A stretch of DNA of 64,000 nt from Diogma glabrata (taxonomy: Eukaryota > Arthropoda > Insecta > Diptera > Cylindrotomidae), in assembly GCA_963693315.1 (NCBI GenBank), contig OY856186.1:288229826-288293825 (forward strand), read 5' to 3'. Both the position numbers and the translations under genes were made by a program. Every line of letters starts with the position of its first letter. The stretch's first letter is position 1. The notes under the pieces were generated by a model that was not told the origin of the DNA, did no database searches, and saw only the letters and a list, made by a program, of their open reading frames with translations. Shown here one piece after another: positions 10,669 to 19,740 of the stretch.

Positions 10669-11659
10669 AATGGAGATAAAGGAGAAAAAAATGCCTAAAC
10701 TATGCACTGTAAAAAAATTCTAAAATAAGTAGTACTTTTTATTTTGTCCATACTACTTATATGCCAAGTTTCTGGCAAATCAAAAATGGTCAAGTTCAAA
10801 TTTAGACTTTTTCGCAAGTGTGGATCACGTTTTTCGTCATATACTGTTTTTGTTCTCTTAAATGTCAATTATTTACGTACTGATTTATGTTTTATAATAT
10901 TAATAATTTATGTTTTATAATATTAATAATATTAATAATTTTATGATTTTTTGTACGTTTATACACGGCGCACAACACTGGTCTAAAATATAGGTATAAT
11001 ATTTATATATAGGCAAATTATTCAAAAATATGTGATGAGTTTTTTACCCATAACTCCCTTAGTTTTTAAGCTATCGAGTAATTCAAAAAAACATTTTGTA
11101 GGTATTTAAAGCTACCCGGGTAAAAAAAAGCTAAGGGGCCAAACCTGGGCCAAGCCCGCACCACAACTTATAGGGTTTGGACCAGACTTAACATTTTCAA
11201 ACGGCCCAAGCTTGGACTGAGGTCCTGGGGCCAAGTCTGTCAAACTAGGCTTGGGCCAAGTCTGGCAAATAAGACTTGGGTCATGGGTAACAAACCAATT
11301 TTTTTTCAAAACCTCCTTTACATGTGTGGAAAGAATAACATATATGAAAATAGAGATAAACATTATATGGCTGAGACATGTGTATAGAAAATTGGACCTT
11401 TATAACGAATAATTATATTACATTACACCGGAAAGCTCAAAAAAATATATGAAAACTGAATGTACGACAAACCAATTACACTTGGAAATCTCTTATATTT
11501 TGAATCACAGAAAAATTGTAAAGAAACTTATTAATTGGCTAACAAATAAAATAATTTAGTTAAAAACAAATCAAAAATTATATAAATTAAAATTCAAAAA
11601 AAGCTTACATTAATTTATCTTGAATGTTGTCTTCATCATGTTTTATTTTACGTCTTCGT
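10669..11659. other. Gene-free stretch with GGCCAAG-type degenerate repeats
   Basis: Most of this is AT-rich and featureless, including a short direct repeat of TTATGTTTTATAATATTAAT near 10888. Between about 11135 and 11285 there is an unusually GC-rich cluster of variants of GGCCAAG and CAAGTCTGG. The same words recur near 14250-14380, so this may be part of an unidentified repeat family. No coding potential is recognised. Confidence 0.4.
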
Positions 11660-11962
11660 TTATCTTCTGTGATAACTAACTCCCTTTATTAACAATTCCC
11701 CAGACATTTGATTTAAAATAGTAGGTATTGCAGTTTTCTTAAGACGTATCCTTAACGGTGAACTTTGATCTAAGCAATTTTCCTCAAAATGCTGCGAACA
11801 AATTACATCATGTTTTTGCGGTTTCCAAGGTTTTAAATTTAGTGCTTTTAACCATGCATTTAAATATTTTGTATCGGTTGGAAATCTGTGATATATTATT
11901 TTATTTCTATTATGCTTTTCGTAACAATTTGAGTCCACACATTTACATACACAACATTTCAT
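11660..11962 (-). CDS. THAP-type zinc-finger domain, probable single exon or remnant
   Basis: The 100-codon frame read from ATG 11962 fits a THAP DNA-binding domain at the usual N-terminal position. It has a CCVCKC cluster, then about 40 residues with HRFP and a conserved Trp in LNAWLKAL, then CSQHF giving the C-x2-H part of the C2CH site, and LKKTAIPTIL, the AVPTIF-like block that closes the domain. THAP domains bind DNA in cellular regulators and in P-element-type transposases. I start at 11962 because residues further upstream do not look THAP-like. Nothing downstream encodes the rest of a protein; a GT-containing splice donor may occur near 11680. It may be exon 1 of a gene or a transposase remnant. 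Confidence 0.7.
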   Translation of the reverse strand: MKCCVCKCVDSNCYEKHNRNKIIYHRFPTDTKYLNAWLKALNLKPWKPQKHDVICSQHFEENCLDQSSPLRIRLKKTAIPTILNQMSGELLIKGVSYHRR

Positions 11963-12082
11963 AAATTTTAAATTGTAAACAACTGCATGTCCAAATAAAA
12001 CACAAAACTTCCAGATAACATTATTTTTTCTTAAAAACTTAAGCTTTCGATTTTTTTTTGGTTCTGTCATATTTATATACAT

Positions 12083-12331
12083 AAATATTTTCTTTAGGCT
12101 TAAAATCTCAATTCAAATTATCACTAAAACGAATTATGGTTTTGAAATGTCACAAAATACTAACTCAATGTTCTGGTATAAAATTGATATATTTTAAAAC
12201 AATTTATAAACAAATATTTAATCAAATTTATTAAGAACCATTATTATAGTTTATTAAATTAAAACTTTAATTTTGCGATCACACGCAATTCTTCGATTTT
12301 AATTTATGTCCTAATTGAACATTTAAAAAAG
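12083..12331. other. Nothing recognised
   Basis: AT-rich sequence between the THAP exon and the Helentron-like element. I see no gene, repeat or hairpin. Confidence 0.3.
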
Positions 12332-12728
12332 TCCAAGCGGCACGTATATCCGCTAGAAATAGGTAGATTTCGAGATCAGACAGTTTTGTGTGCCAGTAGA
12401 ATCTGATGTATCAGATACGTTTAAACAAAACAAACTAATTTAAAACAGATATCGAACAAATTTTAAAAAGAAAATTAGCTACCTACAAGCAAAATTATAT
12501 CTATCCAATTTTGCAACAAACAAATATAAAATCTACCACAGAACATGTGTGTGATAATTTATGACACAAACCTACTCTATATCATATGTTGTGAAATTAC
12601 TGCAAAATATCAAAACAGTTTATTTCTAAGAAAAAAAATTAATTTCTTCTATTCAAATCTTTTATTTTTTGACTGTTATAAGGTTGACATTGACTGTTAT
12701 AAGGTTTTTGGAAATTGTAGTTGGGGAT

Positions 12729-13700
12729 TGTTGCAAACTTTTTTGTTGAAGCCAACAAGTCAAAAACCTCTAACTGCAGAGGTTTATATTTATAAGAAAC
12801 GGATTAAAATGTTTCCACAGATTCTAAATCTATGAAGATTTTAAAAATATTAGTATCCAAACGGCCGTTATAACGGATTAAAAAAACCACTTTTTTTTCT
12901 AGTATAAAGCCTATAGTTCCTTAACCATGTGTCAAATTTTTCTGATTTACGAACTTGTCCAAGATATTAATAAAACACACATTTTTAAGAAAGGTTTTTT
13001 CAACTGGCTCCACAAATGCAACCATGAGAGCGCCGGTTGATTCAAACGCATTTCGTGTTTTACAAGCTTTTTTGTTGGAGCCGTTCACTCAGAAACCTCC
13101 AACTGCAGAGGTCGTTTTTTTGAAAGAAACTGATTAAAAAGGTTTTAAAAATTCTAAATTTATGAAGTTTTTAAAAATATTAGAATCCAAACGGCCGTTA
13201 TAACGGATCTAAAAAACAGAGTTTTTTTCTAGTATAAAGCCTCTAGTTTCTTAACCATGTGTTGGATTGGGCTGATTTACGAACTTGTCCAAGATATTAA
13301 CAAAACGCACATTTTTAAAAAAGGTTTTTTGATCTGGCTTTATAAATGCGACCGTGAGAGTGCCGGTTGTTTCAAAAAAAAAATTTTTTTTGCAAACTTT
13401 TTTGTTGGAGCCGCTCACTCAGGAACCTCTAACTGCAGAGGTCTAATTTTAAAACAAATTGATAAAAAAGGTTCCAAAGATTCTAAATTTGCTAAATTTT
13501 TTGAAATATTAGTATCCAAACGGCCGTTATAACGGTTTTAAAAAATCAATTTTTTTCAGAAAAAAGCCTCTAGTTTCTTAACCACGTGTCGGATTTTGCT
13601 GATTCACGAACTTGTCCAAGATATTATTAAAACACACAAGTACAAAAAATTTTTTTGATCTACCTCAACAAATGCGACCGTGAGAGTGCCGGTCGTTTTC
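12729..13700 (+). repeat. Tandem array, three units of ~330 bp
   Basis: The words CCAAACGGCCGTTATAACGG (near 12857, 13188, 13518), ACTTGTCCAAGATATTA (near 12953, 13283, 13613) and AACTGCAGAGGT recur every ~330 bases. Each unit also has GAGAGTGCCGGT or a variant. The related copies at 52-53 kb and 56-57 kb have only one unit, so the array is an expansion inside this copy. Confidence 0.85.
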
Positions 13701-13715
13701 GTTATATCTCATATC

Positions 13716-13717
<2 letters not shown>

Positions 13718-13748
<31 letters not shown>
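13718..13748. repeat. (TA)n microsatellite
   Basis: About 15 TA units in the right half of the Helentron-like element, in the same place as the much longer TA tracts of the other two complete copies. Confidence 0.95.
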
Positions 13749-13751
<3 letters not shown>

Positions 13752-13874
13752 TTTTTTTTTTTTTTGTTTTTTTGTCTCCGCTTATCATATATAGTCGTTT
13801 GGCACAAAAATTTTTCCGAAATTCCGAGATGAAGCCCATTGCAATAGGTAGATTTTTATATGAAATCTACCTAA

Positions 13875-15257
13875 AATTATACACTAATTGATTTAAATTT
13901 TACTAATTGATTCGATCCAAACAATTTGATCGTTTATATATCATATTATCATCGATCTCCTGTTTCATTTTCCATCAAGTAATCCTGTTTTTCAAATAAA
14001 AAAAATCATCTTGCAAAACTTGTATTTTTAATTGAAATTAAGTTTATTGAAATCATCAAAAAAAATGTTTAAATGTTTAAATGTACAGTGGTACAGATAA
14101 ACGTCACAATTGAAGAAAATTAATAAAATTATTATTGAATTTGAAAACTACTATTTTTTAGAGTAAAAATTGAAAATAGTCCGTCGTTACACATGTTTAC
14201 AATGCATTGGACTGGTTAATAACGTGTAATATAGTAAAATGAACTTTGGTTCAGTCCTGGCATTTACAACTGGCCCAGACTGAAACCAAAGCTAACTAGC
14301 CAAGGCTTACTGGCTAGGTATAAGGTTATATAAATTAAATTTTTGTTTAGTCCTTAATTTTAAAAGGGCTTGGGCTGAAAGGGCTTGAAGAAGTTACTGT
14401 TTACGAACACATACAAACTGTAAACGGCCATATCCTACTCATTTTTTATCCTGAAGAAAAACAAAGGAGACCAAATTTTTTAGAAAAGTATACCCTACAA
14501 TTATGTAATGCTCAAATTTTATGTATCATGGGTTTTTCAGTTATTTTGAAACAAAGGTAATTTTTTGCAAAATTTCAAAAATCTCTCTTCACTTCCACCT
14601 CAATTTTTTCATAACTAAGCACTGTACACCTGTCAAACTTTTAGAGCATATTACAAGTACATTAATAAAGTAAATTGTTAAGTGGTACTAATTACTTTTA
14701 ATTAGGGTGGTAATTAGGGGGTGATTTTCACTTTTTTTGTCGCCAAAAACTGGTAATAATAAATATAAAAGTATTTTAATTAAAAATGTTTACGAGAACC
14801 ATCCACAGGTAAGAACCACACACACTGTTATAGTTAAATACAACTTGTACTATATATATATAAATGTTAAAATAACCTTACAATTTAGCACAGACACTAT
14901 AAACAAAGCATGTTTTTTTGTTTTTTTATGTTACATTGTATATGTGTTATTATGGTTTTCCATATTATTCACTGTTTGTGTGCTTTTGTCACTTTTGACT
15001 GTGCTTTTGTCACTTTTTGATATTGCATTTTAATCGCTACATTGTAGTTCAAAATAATATTTCAAGATAAATACTTACTTTTTGAGTTATTCATTGAAAA
15101 ACCGTCTGAAAACAAGATTTTTTTATGAAAAGTTTACATGTTTACTCGCAAATAAGCGGAAAAGTATCAACTTTCAGAAAAATATTTCTAGGAATAAAGT
15201 TGCTTAAAATTAGTCAATCTGTCTATTCCCGTACTTATTTTTAATGCAATATTTTTC
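13875..15257. other. Gene-free AT-rich stretch
   Basis: A short CCAAGG/GGCTGAAAG-rich patch at 14250-14380 echoes the cluster at 11.1-11.3 kb. An open frame at 14737-15033 has no recognisable motif and is hydrophobic from T-rich composition, so I do not call it a gene. Confidence 0.35.
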
Positions 15258-15290
15258 ACCCCCGAGAAGGGGTGACATTCACCCCTAGGG
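15258..15290. repeat. Short GC-rich hairpin
   Basis: AGGGGTGA (15268-15275) and TCACCCCT (15279-15286) form an 8-bp inverted repeat with a 3-base loop, beside a further CACCCCC. It stands out from the AT-rich surroundings; the function is unknown. Confidence 0.4.
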
Positions 15291-15529
15291 TAAAAGCACC
15301 CACCGACACAGGGTCAACTTTGAAGTAGAGGGCAAGAATAACCTCAATCCAAATTTTTGTGCAAATCGGTGCTGCTTGTAAGGATTATACGAGAAAATGG
15401 TCGTTGACTGGACTAATGGCTTGCACTAATGACACACGTTAGACAATAGATGTAAACGTTCAAATGAAAAAAAACAACTTTAGAAATTTAGCGACGTTTC
15501 GCAATGCCTAGCCAAAAAACTGGGTTAGA

Positions 15530-15674
15530 TTACTTCAAGAATATTATTAGCATATATGAGACCAATAGTAACAGCATCATACAGGTGACAAGTAAGGTTT
15601 ATTCACGCGACGAAAGCCCACATGAGGAATTCGAGGCAGAACTGAATTAACGTAAACGTAACAAAACACCTGGT
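15530..15674 (+). pseudogene. RTE-like LINE fragment, left of the hAT MITE
   Basis: One frame reads DYFKNIISIYE..., then EEFEAELN, a stop, and RNKTPGIDN at the insertion site. KxPGIDN followed by SEII is the start of RT in RTE-like LINEs. The second half continues after the MITE with TTSEII at about 17791, so the fragment was continuous before the insertion. Confidence 0.5.
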
Positions 15675-15682
15675 ATCGATAA
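15675..15682 (+). repeat. Target-site duplication ATCGATAA, left copy
   Basis: Exact 8-base match to 17783-17790 on the other side of the hAT-type MITE. Eight bases is the standard hAT duplication length. Confidence 0.9.
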
Positions 15683-15739
15683 TAGGGTTTCTCATTTCCC
15701 GTAGAAATTCAAATCCCGGGAAGCCGGGACAAAAAATAT

Positions 15740-17120
15740 TAGGGGAGAGTTGCCATATGCGTACCACTTAATTTTGAAGGCAGTTTAAATATTCTTTAGT
15801 AGGCATTTTAGCAAATATTATGATTTATATCCATTTGTTAACTATCAAAGGTGCAACTTAACATAATTTTTTAACTATTCATTGATAGATTATTGTGATA
15901 TGACCAATTTCTTCAGACCATGCAAAAAGTACGATAAAGGACACCGGTATCTTCGCATTTTTCGACCTACACCAAAATAATTTTCTGTGTATGTTACGGC
16001 AAATAATGTCTTGGACAAGTTCGTGAACTGGCCATATCCGGGTACCGGTTAAGCGACCAGAGCCTAAAAAGTCGAATAATCTAGGGCGCTATAACTTCCG
16101 TTTGAATAATAATATTTTAATAAAATTTAAAAATATTAAATATTTGAACTTTTTTTTATCATTTTTATTCAGATGACTACTTTGGCGTTTCAGGTTCTTC
16201 AAAAATCAGCTGTTTTAAAAATTTACTAAACTTTGCTGCCCTTGATCTAGCTGAAATGGCCAAGCTCATATTTGAAAACTTTTTTCACGTACTTAAAATA
16301 TAAATCTTTCCAAAATTTTTAAAAATAATAGTTTAAGTCTAACGGTTGAGACCCTACGGCTGTTGAAATGAAAACAAACGCAAAAGGCAATGCTTTCATC
16401 ATGTTTCAGTTTATGTTATTTAAATTCATCTTAGCTGTTAAACATACTTTTCAACTATAGCCTCAAAAAATTTCAGCTTTCTAACCCAAAAGGTTCCATT
16501 TTTATAAGCATTATAATGCAACCCTTACAAGAAAAATATCAACCCATTTAATACCATAGAAAAATTATCAAAATCTCTTTTGTTTTTATTTTTTTTACTA
16601 AGTAACCGTTTGAAAAAAGATTAAATAAGAACAAAAAAACACAACAACAAAAGATGATTTTGAAATAAAATTGTTTGATAATGTTTGATTATAAATTATG
16701 TGTGATGGTATAATTGTAGTTGTGACGTAGTTCATTTGATCTTTGGTGGATTTAATATGTTATTAAAAGTAGTTTAAACCAACTTAAATAAAACTGTTCC
16801 GAAATTGTATTGATGGAGTTAGTTCGGATAATGTATTTAATTTGGTTCGATAATTTTTTTCAATTATTCTGTTTCTACTTAAATTTTTTATTTAAACTAA
16901 TCTGACTTATCTAATTTTATTTGGACACAAAACCGTCTGACCCCGAAATCTACCTATTTCTAGCGGATATACCTGCCGCTGGGATTTTTTTGTTTCTACT
17001 TTATCGGCTTAGATAAAAGTTAATATGTTTACCACCAGATTGCATAAAACTGTAATAGTTATTGAATAATGGCACTAGTACGATTTAGGTGACCAGTACG
17101 CATATGGCAACTCTCCCCTA
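15740..17120. mobile_element. TA-flanked MITE nested in the hAT MITE
   Basis: The ends TAGGGGAGAGTTGCCATATG and, inverted, CATATGGCAACTCTCCCCTA give inverted repeats that extend through GCGTAC to about 25 bp. If the TA at both ends (15740-15741 and 17119-17120) is the target duplication, it fits a Tc1/mariner-type element, but this is not proven. The interior is mostly a reverse-oriented Helentron-like copy; without it the MITE is about 350 bp. Confidence 0.8.
15953..16984 (-). mobile_element. Helentron-like element, truncated copy inside the MITE
   Basis: On the minus strand it begins TCCCAGCGGCAGG at 16984 with the 12-bp subterminal repeat TAGGTAGATTTC, as in the copies at 51995 and 56563, and follows them to about 15953. 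The shared words include AAACGGAAGTTATAGCGCCC and ACTTGTCCAAGACATTA. It stops at AAAAATGCGA, before the (TA)n tract and the 3' hairpin, so the 3' end is missing. Confidence 0.8.
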
Positions 17121-17460
17121 AATTACCGGGATCCCGGGAAATCCCGGGAAACGCTAAAAAGCTAGAGTTCTCTAATTGGGTGGTAGAAAAATGTGTAAAA
17201 TTAAAACAGCACAAAAAATGTGCTATTGATTTTTAAATTTCTATTATTTTTAATTAAAAAACTTCAAAAATTAAATAAAAATGAATACATAAAAAAAAAA
17301 AATTCATTCATAATACTAATTTTTAAACAATTTTTCAAAAAACTAGGTTGTCAATGGCGCCATCACTCAATTTTGTCCGAATTTTCGTGACGAAACGTCC
17401 ATTGAACTATCCGTCCAAGAGAACCATTAAACATAAATTAAGAGAAATGAAGCGCAAGTT

Positions 17461-17500
17461 TTAGGTAGATTTCTCAGAAAAATCTACCTATTTTAAGTTT
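17461..17500. repeat. Isolated TAGGTAGATTT hairpin
   Basis: TAGGTAGATTTCT and AGAAAAATCTACCTA face each other, matching (inverted) the 3' terminal hairpin of the Helentron-like family. No other family sequence adjoins it, so it may be an end fragment inside the right half of the hAT MITE. Confidence 0.5.
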
Positions 17501-17790
17501 TATTAGTTTTAATTTGTTGTGTGTGTCAAAAAAACCATATAAAAAACCATGATACCATATGTGTCAAAAAAAACATTTTCCTAATTTTGAACGAAATTAA
17601 TTACTACAGAGGGAAAAGAATTAAAAACTACTCGATTTTCGAGTGAGGAAACTTTTAATATCTTTGAAAAAAGTACAAAAAAATAAAAATTAGCGGGATA
17701 CCCGGGATCCCGGGATGAAATCCCGGGCAAACGGGATGAAAATTTACCCCCGGGAGCCCGGGATCCCGTTTGAGAAACCCTAATCGATAA

Positions 17791-17890
17791 TACAACATCG
17801 GAAATAATTTGACATATTTTTAAAACTTAATCTTCCAGATTGAAGTCGGATAAATTATTTGGAGGCATCAAACAAAACCTCAACAATATC
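17791..17890 (+). pseudogene. RTE-like LINE fragment, right of the hAT MITE
   Basis: This continues the frame from 15674 with TTSEII, a stop, and HIFK, then decays. It is recognisable only together with the left half. Confidence 0.4.
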
Positions 17891-19011
17891 ACTCAATTGA
17901 AATAATCTATAACCATGGGCTGATCACCTATATAAAACTAATCGATTAAAAATTAAGTCGTCAAGTGCAACTCGACCATAAAATTGAGTGAATTGATGAA
18001 ATCAATACAGGTGAGGGACACTTGTTGACAGCTTACGTTTCTATATGGAACATATAGGGCACAAAATAAAAATAATCTATAACAATTGTCTACTAAGTGA
18101 AGATCACACTATACAACATAGAATATTCTAGCTTTAAATACATTAAACTAAAACTGAGTGCTGCAGAACAAATGTTTGGGGTTCTAAGCCCGAAATGATT
18201 TAAATCAGTAATTAAGATAATCGTCTCCCATGTCTGACGATTTTCTTAATTATAAAAGTGCGATTAAAAATTACCTATATAAGCAGTAAGTATTAAGTAA
18301 GCAGAAAACTAAAAATAATGATTATAATTATAAATAGATTGAAATAAATTTTACTTGAAATGTTGCCTATATGACGGTCGCGTGGTTCATTGCAATTTCA
18401 GCTGCTAGCTTAGTTTTTAGCACTTTTCTAAAAATTCTATATACTTTACTCTATTAGATCACATGGCATACTGTTATCAGTCGTTTGTTTCATTTTAATA
18501 GTACTGATACTACTTTGAAAAATTATCGTCACATGTGAAACGCATTTTGTACTTTACGTACAAGCTTCATTACAACAAAACAAACTAATAATTGAATTAA
18601 TACTTACTTTAAATTTTCAAACTTATCAATACGTTAAGCATGAGTCGATCGAATTTTATCAAATCGACGTTCATTTGGACTATTAAAATTTAATAACAGA
18701 TAACAGAAATGATTTTCGTCCCACTTGTGTGCACAAAAATACAGAATTAATAAATGGAAATAAATCGATTTTTGAATTTCATTGATAATTAAAATTAAAA
18801 TCTCAGATATTTATTCATTTATATTGATGAACAATTAAAAAACTACTGCGGAGTGTTGATTGTTGAACTCTCTTTCGCTTAAATATAAAAACTAAAAAAT
18901 TTAAAGTGATGAATTACAACTCAATACAACTCGTATTGCTGAATAACAAAATATGATTTACTTTTAATCTCTTTCTTTATTTACAAAAACAACCTATTAT
19001 TACCATAAATG
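17891..19011. other. Gene-free AT-rich stretch
   Basis: No frame, repeat or hairpin that I can assign. Words such as AATTGAATTAATACTTACTTT look like decayed unique sequence. Confidence 0.3.
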
Positions 19012-19500
19012 ATAAAATAGTACATTATGATGCTAGGACGTAAAGCTAAAGATTTTGGACGGATGCGGAGTTTGCACCCACATTAAGTCCAAAATAGCTT
19101 ACGTCCGTACATCATATACTATTTTTTATTCGCCGCAAGCAAAATATTTAAAAAAAATTGTTTATTCTAATTTTAAATCATAAATTTGCATAAATTTTAA
19201 AATAAAAATATGTGGAACAAGTAACCTTTGACAAAATATTTGTTATTTTTTCCAAATTATTGTATAACCATGACAACAAATGATAACAACTATTTTAATT
19301 GGATAATGAAATTTTGAATTTAACCGTTGCTTTGATAAAAAATTCTATTTTTCATAGAATTTAAGCAAATACAAATGCTTTTTACTTTTTTGGACGTAAC
19401 TATGACAAGAAAATAAATAGTTAAAAAGTGACACTTTAAGGCCGCAAATCACAGTAATAAAGTAACACTTTAATATGTCGGCGAATAAAAAAACTATTAA
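19012..19500. repeat. Hairpin-headed interspersed repeat, copy 1
   Basis: The first ~120 bases form an imperfect hairpin: AATAGTACATTATGATG, GGACGTAAAGCTA and GATTTTGGAC on one arm, with TCCAAAATAGCTTACGTCC and CATCATATACTATT on the other. About 360 bases follow, bounded by TTTTTTATTCGCCG (from 19118) and its inverse CGGCGAATAAAAAA (near 19480). A second copy lies at 36158-36660 with clear divergence in the loop. It encodes nothing. Confidence 0.75.
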
Positions 19501-19568
19501 TTACACAATTGATGTGTATTTATAGCATAGGCGATTTCCAGCAGATGAAATATTAGTTTTAATCATAC

Positions 19569-19700
19569 AAAATAGTACATATATTACATACCGAAGTTAA
19601 AAGTGTTTTATTACTGCCGAGGGCTTAGATTGGATTAACGCCACCTAGAGCCAATGGTATTTATGGCCATATGCTGCATTATCCGCAACCGGTAGATAAA
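19569..19700. repeat. AATAGTACAT-headed half hairpin
   Basis: It starts AAAATAGTACATATATTAC and continues ATACCGAAGTT, matching the heads of the palindromes at 22338 and 27735. The matching second arm is not obvious, so this looks like a partial copy. Confidence 0.5.
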
Positions 19701-19740
19701 AAAAAATTACATACATACATTTAATATTTATTATTCGAAT

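Larger units (their letters stand above)
12332..13874 (+). mobile_element. Helentron-like non-autonomous element (HINE/DINE-1-like), tandem-repeat variant
   Basis: The left end is TCCAAGCGGCACG, followed by the 12-bp subterminal repeat TAGGTAGATTTC. The right end is the inverse, GAAATCTACCTA, placed in a terminal hairpin, with a (TA)n tract inside the right half. The same arrangement occurs at 51995-53386 and 56563-57861. Subterminal inverted repeats, an internal microsatellite and a 3' hairpin are known traits of Helentron-associated elements such as DINE-1; the assignment is an inference from architecture. This copy differs from the others in holding three ~330-bp tandem units. It encodes no protein. 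Confidence 0.7.
15683..17782. mobile_element. hAT-type MITE, interrupted by a second MITE
   Basis: The ends TAGGGTTTCTCA (15683-15694) and TGAGAAACCCTA (17771-17782) are perfect 12-bp inverted repeats. They are flanked by the 8-bp duplication ATCGATAA. Just inside both ends lie CCCGGG-rich blocks (AATCCCGGGAAGCCGGGA on the left; GGGATCCCGGG repeats on the right). Removing the inner insertion at 15740-17120 leaves a ~720-bp element with no coding capacity, mobilised in trans if at all. It sits inside an RTE-like LINE fragment whose frame is continuous across the empty site. Confidence 0.88.

Noticed and set aside
14737..15033. 98-codon hydrophobic open frame
   Set aside because: T-rich composition produces hydrophobic residues by chance. 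There is no motif, no repeat and no neighbour that supports a gene.
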